From Hyaloscypha bicolor E (lineage: Eukaryota > Ascomycota > Leotiomycetes > Helotiales > Hyaloscyphaceae), in contig NW_020194541.1 in assembly GCF_002865645.1 (NCBI RefSeq), positions 537,181 to 601,180 of the forward strand: a DNA stretch of 64,000 nucleotides, read 5' to 3'. Below are positions 58,993 to 64,000 of the stretch, piece by piece; the first letter of the stretch is position 1; every line of letters starts with the position of its first letter. The notes below the pieces were generated by a model. That model searched no databases. It saw nothing but the letters and a program-made list of their open reading frames with translations, and had not been told where the DNA came from. The translations under genes were made by a program, and so were the position numbers.

Positions 58993-59212
58993 CTCATAAT
59001 GGGCTGCCTGTGACTAGCCCAGCAGTAGATGGTGGGTTTCGTAACATTCCGTTTTCCTAACCGCAGTCTCAAGAGTGCAACTAGAGTTCGGGGGGGTGTT
59101 TGGTGAGATAAGCAGCGAAATTGCTCAGGCTGGCTTCCTCGAGCTTGTCTACCACATCAAGGGGGTATGCGCCTCCGATTTTCTTAGAATAAGCCCTCCG
59201 TTAATATGATAT

Positions 59213-59520
59213 TTAGGACCGAGAGGGGTTTAGGGGGGCGGTACTAGTGAGGCTGAACTTCTTTTCAGCCATGCCTGCTCCTGCTCCTTGGCCATAGAAA
59301 AAAGTACGACCACGACGATGAGCAATAATTCGACAATGATCAAGATTCCAGTGAAGCTGTCTGGACGAAACAAGTTGATACCAAGTCGTTTTCGACTTCT
59401 GGTAGGACCCACATCCGTGGAAGACGACCATTCTAATACACTTTTGTGCTCATTGATCTACAGCCAAGTAGTAGCAATTGCCGAGCCACGAATATCTGCC
59501 AGCGATGTTGAAAGATGATC
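59213..59520 (-). pseudogene. Remnant 3' end of a membrane-protein gene
   Basis: On the minus strand a piece reading DHLSTSLADIRGSAIATTWL stops at a TAG that could be an acceptor (GCTGTAG). It continues INEHKSVLEWSSSTDVGPTR and on through GILIIVELLLIVVVVLFSMA, a strong membrane helix, ending near 59,230. This resembles the C-terminal membrane segment of large fungal proteins with a Ser-rich extracellular part (DUF3176-like is my best guess). No upstream exons with the expected N-terminus were found, so it looks like a truncated relic. Low certainty about family. Confidence 0.4.
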
Positions 59521-60438
59521 AACTGTGCTACGAAACTTTCTTACAAGGTAAGGAATGTGGTTCGACCGATTGCTCACATTAGAGATGAGTTTCTTGGATA
59601 TGGATTTAGGCTTATAGTTGCCCAATTAAGTAGCGTTGCGTGAACATCGAGCTTTGCCACGGATCTGGCTTTGCACATCGAAACACACTACAAGCCATCT
59701 ATCTGGGTGTAAATCGGTCAACCAGGTACGTATTGTAAGTATCAACTAACTCGGCATATTGTTGCAAATATCTTTGACAATATAAACAAGCACGTGACCA
59801 AGACTCGCCCGGTGGCAAATGCACCCCTGTCTTCTCACTGAAGACCGCAGAGATATCTCAATAGCTGGGAGCATCTGCAATTCGACATTTCTAGATTATT
59901 GATCTCCGTGATTTGAGTGGGTTTGAAAGTCGGAAAAGGAAGGTAAGCAATACGGCAGGGTTTGTGGAAAGACTTAAGAGCAGATTAAGACGGCATGACA
60001 CTTTCTGGGGTACTTGTAAACGGCCTTGTACCGAGTAAGATAACTTGGTTAGCTCGATTTGGCATAGAGTTGGTTATTGAACCTTTTTTTCAATATCACA
60101 ACTAGCTTTCAAAGGCTGCCCAACGCTCTTTGTCTCAATTTTCACCAACGCGATTATAGGTAATTAAACTGTAGAGAACACGTATTTTAAGGCCTGCCAC
60201 ACCCTAAAAAATGGGGGGTGGCCGGGGGGCTTGTGGGTATAGAAGTAACACAATTCCAAGGCAGCTTAGAACTTGTCAGGTTTCGCTGTTTTTATTACTG
60301 CTATCGAATGAATCAAGCTGGGCTGAATTTTGTGCACAATACTCAAGAACCTACTCCTCACCAATCTTCCAACCAGCATGCAATTTCCCTTCCCACCCCA
60401 AGTCCACCACCACTCATTAAACATTAATTTTCAACCGC
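59521..60438. other. Intergenic, nothing recognised
   Basis: Normal-composition DNA with no supportable frame. Two overlapping plus frames at 60,211-60,427 lack motifs. The last part is the 3' region of the minus-strand GH13 gene. Confidence 0.4.
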
Positions 60439-62463
60439 CTATCCGCTCCAATAAGTATAAACTTTAGCCTCCCAATGCATCAACGGCTCCCTTCCGACCC
60501 ACTCAGCGGGCACATCTCTCTGTTGAGTCACCTCCCTCCAGCCCCCCTTATCCTTATCTGGCCAATTCGCAACAACGTACTCACTTCCCTCCGTATCTTG
60601 ATCTGTAAAGTTCGCTACCACCACAGCCGGAATCTGTCCCTGACCTCCTCTCTTCCACGCCATGATCTTCCCTCCACGACTCTGGTCTACATGAATGAAC
60701 TCCGTGTCGTTGTCGCCCAGAGCCGGGCAAGACTTTCTGAACTGAACCATGTTGGCAACATAATTGAAGATCCTGGTTCGCCAGTCTTCAGACTTTCGTT
60801 CGTAATTCACAGGGTCGGATTGTTTGTCACCGACAGGACGATCCATCTGATCGAGAAACTCCTCGCCTGCAAAGATCATCGGAATACCGACAGCAGTCAG
60901 AAACAGCGCAAAGGCGAACTTTGCACGGCGCTCCATGTCGGTGACCCCACTGTCGGACAGAAAATTGTACAGCCGTTCTTTAGCAAGGCCGCCCTCCGTG
61001 TCGTGGGATGTGATGTAGTTTAGCGACTGGGAGCCGTCGGCGAAAGGGTGATAGTAATCGAGGGTACAATTAACCATCTTGCGGACTGTCCATTCGAAGT
61101 CGTCGCCATCACTGCCGTTTCCGAGTAGAGTGGCACGGAGGCGGCGTTGGAATCCCTCGTTCCATAGGGCGTTGAGAGCTCCGGATGTAATGAGGTTTAG
61201 CGGATCACTGAGCTCTTCGCCGATAACGAGAAATTTTGACGGGTCAGCGTTGGGATAGCGGGAGTTGTATATTGACCAGGCATACTCTTTGTATGATCTG
61301 ATGAAATCGTAGTTGGCAACGTTGTTGATGCTGTCGAGGCGCAGACCATCAACTCCGAAAGAGGTCATCCAACGATGAACGTGGCCTTTGTGGAAGGCCC
61401 AAGATGGGTGGATGTTTGCAACTTGGCCAGACTCTGGGTCATATGAGGAGGTGACCACATCCTCGCCATTTGCATCGACCGGCCAGCTATACCGCCAAAG
61501 TCGCCCCCCATACCCATCTCGTGCTCCCTCTGAGTTGGATTGCCACCTATCCGGGCTCTTTGCCTCCTCCGGTGCATTTTGGTCGAGGTGGAACTGCTTG
61601 AAATCGATGTAGACATACGGCTCGTGTCCAAATGCCATCACAACGTCGGTGAAGAAGCGTGTGTTCTGGCTGTGGATCTTTTCGACAAGCGCCACCAACT
61701 GTGATGAAGTTCCCAGATCGAAATCGGTTGCGTAGTAGTTCGCCGTAGCATACCCCCACTGGCCGATTGGTCTTGCGTCTGCGGGTGGCAACAGCTCCAG
61801 AGCGTTGATGCCGAGTTCCGCGACGATGGCTTCGTTGTCAATCGCTGAGATCCCATTGAATCTCTTACCACCGACGGACTTATCAAACAAAGCGAGGACA
61901 TCGGTGAAGGTCCCAACATCAATCTCTACGTCCTGGTTATTTTGCTCAACATGTTGGTATCTGGACCAAGATGTTGGGAGCTCGTAGACGACCATGTGGT
62001 TGTTCTGGGGCATAGAGTCTTGCGACGGGATCGCTGGAGGACCGGGCTCGCTGCCATCAATATCGCAAGGCCACAGCTTTCCATCGCGAAATTTGACGAT
62101 GGATGCTGGCTGCGTATGGTCGTCTCGAGACTCCGAGGAAGTGTAGTATATGGTGTACGCTAGCGGGTCTGTGACTTGTATTGGTCCCAATTTTTCTGGT
62201 GACAGATCGTTGATCTCATACCAGTATTGATAGACCGTGTCGTTCGTCAATGGCGGGCTGATGCAATTCGGATCCAATTCCCACAGGTCATGGTGGTCTG
62301 ACTGGACAAACTGACTTCTGGTGGATTGGTTCACCGGGGGTGGCGGCCCTTTTTCAAAGGCACTGAGCACCAAGAAAGGAGGACTCGCATTGGGGAGCCC
62401 AGCAGGAATCCAAAGCATGAACTTGTCCTTCCGGCGCTCGAGGAGGTCGAAAGCCGGAGTCAT
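60439..62463 (-). CDS. GH13 alpha-glucan-acting enzyme (alpha-amylase/branching-type)
   Basis: Intronless, 674 aa. The N-terminal domain (about 1-150) resembles the CBM48-like module of branching/debranching-type GH13 enzymes (YQYWYEINDLSPEKLGPIQV TDP). The TIM barrel carries the family motifs in order: region I-like FFTDVVMAFGH (about 269-279), region II DGLRLDS with nucleophile D377, region III VIGEEL with acid/base E416, and region IV ITSHDTEG with stabilising D488. A C-terminal beta domain closes the protein (PAVVVANFTDQD). All three catalytic acids are present, so it should act on alpha-1,4/1,6 glucans. No signal peptide, therefore probably intracellular and involved in glycogen or malto-oligosaccharide turnover. 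Substrate and exact activity cannot be told. The lack of introns and a bacterial-like domain order allow horizontal origin. Confidence 0.88.
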   Translation of the reverse strand: MTPAFDLLERRKDKFMLWIPAGLPNASPPFLVLSAFEKGPPPPVNQSTRSQFVQSDHHDLWELDPNCISPPLTNDTVYQYWYEINDLSPEKLGPIQVTDPLAYTIYYTSSESRDDHTQPASIVKFRDGKLWPCDIDGSEPGPPAIPSQDSMPQNNHMVVYELPTSWSRYQHVEQNNQDVEIDVGTFTDVLALFDKSVGGKRFNGISAIDNEAIVAELGINALELLPPADARPIGQWGYATANYYATDFDLGTSSQLVALVEKIHSQNTRFFTDVVMAFGHEPYVYIDFKQFHLDQNAPEEAKSPDRWQSNSEGARDGYGGRLWRYSWPVDANGEDVVTSSYDPESGQVANIHPSWAFHKGHVHRWMTSFGVDGLRLDSINNVANYDFIRSYKEYAWSIYNSRYPNADPSKFLVIGEELSDPLNLITSGALNALWNEGFQRRLRATLLGNGSDGDDFEWTVRKMVNCTLDYYHPFADGSQSLNYITSHDTEGGLAKERLYNFLSDSGVTDMERRAKFAFALFLTAVGIPMIFAGEEFLDQMDRPVGDKQSDPVNYERKSEDWRTRIFNYVANMVQFRKSCPALGDNDTEFIHVDQSRGGKIMAWKRGGQGQIPAVVVANFTDQDTEGSEYVVANWPDKDKGGWREVTQQRDVPAEWVGREPLMHWEAKVYTYWSG

Positions 62464-63662
62464 TGTGAGAGACTAGGATGCAAGGATGGAGTTTATTGAG
62501 GTCTGATCCGATGAACGAGGAAAGTTTGCTCGTGTACGGGGCGAGCTCCTTCAGAAGAGCCAAAGATAGAGCTCGGGATTGGTTCTTTCAATCGATGAGG
62601 AGATTTGAGAGAAGGTAGAGGGGCTGAGAGCGAGATGCGTGGTTCAGCCGTGACCGAGTGCAGGGGGCTTCAGCCACAATGCACGTGAAAGTCTCAGCTG
62701 GGGATTTGACACGGGAGAAAGACTGCAAATAAGCGATTGATTTGAGAAGGCAGAGGGAATCTGCAAGTGAAGAAAATGAGGTTGCGGGGTACAGTGAGTT
62801 GGAAGGAAGGCAAAGGGGGGAAGAACGATGAGAACGAAGGCTCGTCTTTTTATGACCACATCTTTCGACTGTTGACTCTCCACCATCAACGGCAACAAGG
62901 CTGTGAACGCCTCCAAGCGGAATCAGCGTGATCAATGCCATTTTCAGACGAGGCTGCAGGGAGACCGTTCGGGTAGGCTCATGTTGTGGCTACTTTTTGA
63001 GGAGTGGTGACCTGAATGGTGCGTCAACTGCCAGGTCAGCTTGCCACACCCACATTCCGTGGAGTGGGCTGATTCCCGCTCTGGGCATCGTATATCTGCA
63101 GTCGGGGTTGCACAAATGGTGCGAAAGGAGTCAGCAAGGCAGCTTTTAACTGTCGGAAGGGGTGTGAAAGAGGATTGAGCTGGTTGAGATGATTTATGAG
63201 AGACCCAGAGGTAAGGTGTCTCGGTCTGGTGGGTGCAGGTCGGACCGGGCTATTCTCTGCCCCGCTAAACTACTCCAGAGCTCATAACTACGCCTTGCAA
63301 TACAGAACAACACAACGTCTTTTCATACTGAAGATGTTGTACAATATCGCCGAAAGTTTGGCCTAAGGATCAATCGAATAGCTTTCAATTTTGAAATCTT
63401 ATCATTGTCTCCTAGGCAGTTTACTGAGAGAGAGGCCGTGGGAGTGCCGAAATTACCCCGCTATTGCCAACCCTGCTGGAGTTCAGCCACCGCTCAGTTG
63501 AATATGCTGCAAGGGAAATTTAGCTCGAAGTTCCCCTTCACAGGACCCAGTCCATTGACCCTTTATGCAAAAAAGAAAGGCAGGTTGTGCTATCTAGAAG
63601 GGCCAAAATACACCACCGCTAAACGAAAAAACGTCGAAGAAATCGAAGCAAGGGCCCCACTT
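62464..63662. other. Promoter of the GH13 gene and intergenic DNA
   Basis: Normal-composition DNA. The region just above 62,463 is the 5' side of the GH13 gene. Minus frames at 62,588-62,941 have no motif. No other feature seen. Confidence 0.4.
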
Positions 63663-64000
63663 TTAAACCACAACCGGTGAGGGTTTCCGTCCATACACAA
63701 CCCTGATGTTCATGTACGACGTAATTGAAGGATCACATAAGTCCCTCCTAACTCCCACAATAAACTCTCTTATCGCATCAGGCGTCCACCCAAGCTGCCC
63801 AATAATCTTCAGACTCATGCCCTCAATCCCATTCAACATATCGGCCTGAAACAACGCCCCGATCTGCTTATAATGCCTCCCCTTAGCCCAGCCATTCGTC
63901 GGCCAATAGAAGCTCTTCTCTACCACATCCTCGAACCCAATTTCCTGCATCCAGCGCTTGTAATGCACAACATTCGTCCACGGTCTCCCGACCTTCGTTG
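63663..64000 (-). CDS. SAM-dependent methyltransferase, LaeA-like, C-terminal part only
   Basis: The gene enters from beyond the window. The visible C-terminus (112 codons) reads KVGRPWTNVVHYKRWMQEIGFEDVVEKSFYWPTNGWAKG and ends VVYGRKPSPVVV. The blocks W-x-x-x-M-x-x-x-G-F-x-D-V-x-E, W-P-x-N-x-W-x-K and the tail Y-M-N-x-R-V-V-Y-G-R-K-P are characteristic of fungal LaeA/TAM-domain methyltransferases, whose SAM-binding motif I lies in the unseen N-terminal part. Family members range from LaeA-type regulators of secondary metabolism to enzymes of small-molecule pathways. No neighbouring biosynthetic gene is visible on this side. The substrate cannot be inferred. Confidence 0.85.
   Translation of the reverse strand, partial: TKVGRPWTNVVHYKRWMQEIGFEDVVEKSFYWPTNGWAKGRHYKQIGALFQADMLNGIEGMSLKIIGQLGWTPDAIREFIVGVRRDLCDPSITSYMNIRVVYGRKPSPVVV

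Noticed and set aside
1..64000. tRNA, rRNA and CRISPR features
   Set aside because: Several GTTCGA-type words were inspected, but none sits in a cloverleaf; no rRNA-like stretch and no spaced direct-repeat array were seen.

Overview
The window is nuclear DNA of a filamentous ascomycete (Pezizomycotina). The evidence is short spliceosomal introns (about 45-120 nt), a Zn2Cys6 regulator, a fungal CorA-like protein, a kinase joined to a von Willebrand A domain, a SesA-like N-terminal domain and a LaeA-like methyltransferase tail. Strongly AT-rich blocks alternate with ordinary gene-bearing DNA. CpA and TpG are scarce in these blocks, and repeat copies differ mainly by C/T and G/A, which is the footprint of repeat-induced point mutation (RIP). 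The gene content would suit Leotiomycetes, but I cannot fix the species.

Layout. 1-11,669: RIP-degraded repeats, including a 10.7 kb Ty3/Gypsy element on the minus strand with 300-bp LTRs (981-1280 and 11,370-11,669). 12,808-14,079: a cysteine-repeat membrane protein. 14,832-16,836: a Fot1/pogo-type transposon abutting a 146-bp palindromic element. 17,708-18,325: a small secreted cysteine-rich protein. 18,836-19,781: a cluster of small repeats, including a second palindrome, a 283-bp inverted-repeat element and a hAT-like fragment. 20,208-22,264: CorA-like protein (minus). 24,190-27,395: kinase-vWA protein. 27,978-28,739: hAT-like non-autonomous element. 30,501-31,573: CHIP-type U-box ubiquitin ligase (minus). 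32,337-36,098: TA-flanked DNA transposon carrying a nested Tc1-like element (33,094-34,069). 36,516-37,321: SesA-like gene with an out-of-frame repeat tail. 37,920-40,545: RIP desert. 42,107-42,890: pogo-like relic. 43,062-45,797: Zn2Cys6 transcription factor (minus). 47,403-48,193: QCR10 of respiratory complex III (minus). 49,604-50,098: a small basic Ser/Thr-rich protein. 55,365-57,002: CotH-family protein (minus). 58,060-58,652: tyrosinase pseudogene (minus). 58,830-58,992: second full hAT-like element. 59,213-59,520: remnant of a membrane-protein gene (minus). 60,439-62,463: GH13 glucan enzyme (minus). 63,663-64,000: partial methyltransferase (minus).

The genes form no obvious pathway or cluster. 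Housekeeping genes (QCR10, CHIP) sit among accessory ones (secreted protein, SesA-like, CotH, pseudogenes), as expected in a two-speed genome with transposon islands. The least ordinary features are the paired palindromes with mirrored differences between copies, the SesA-like protein with an RxFxTE repeat tail, and the intronless CotH-family gene. Exon models were built by hand from GT(GC)/AG sites with phase checks, and no transcript data were available.
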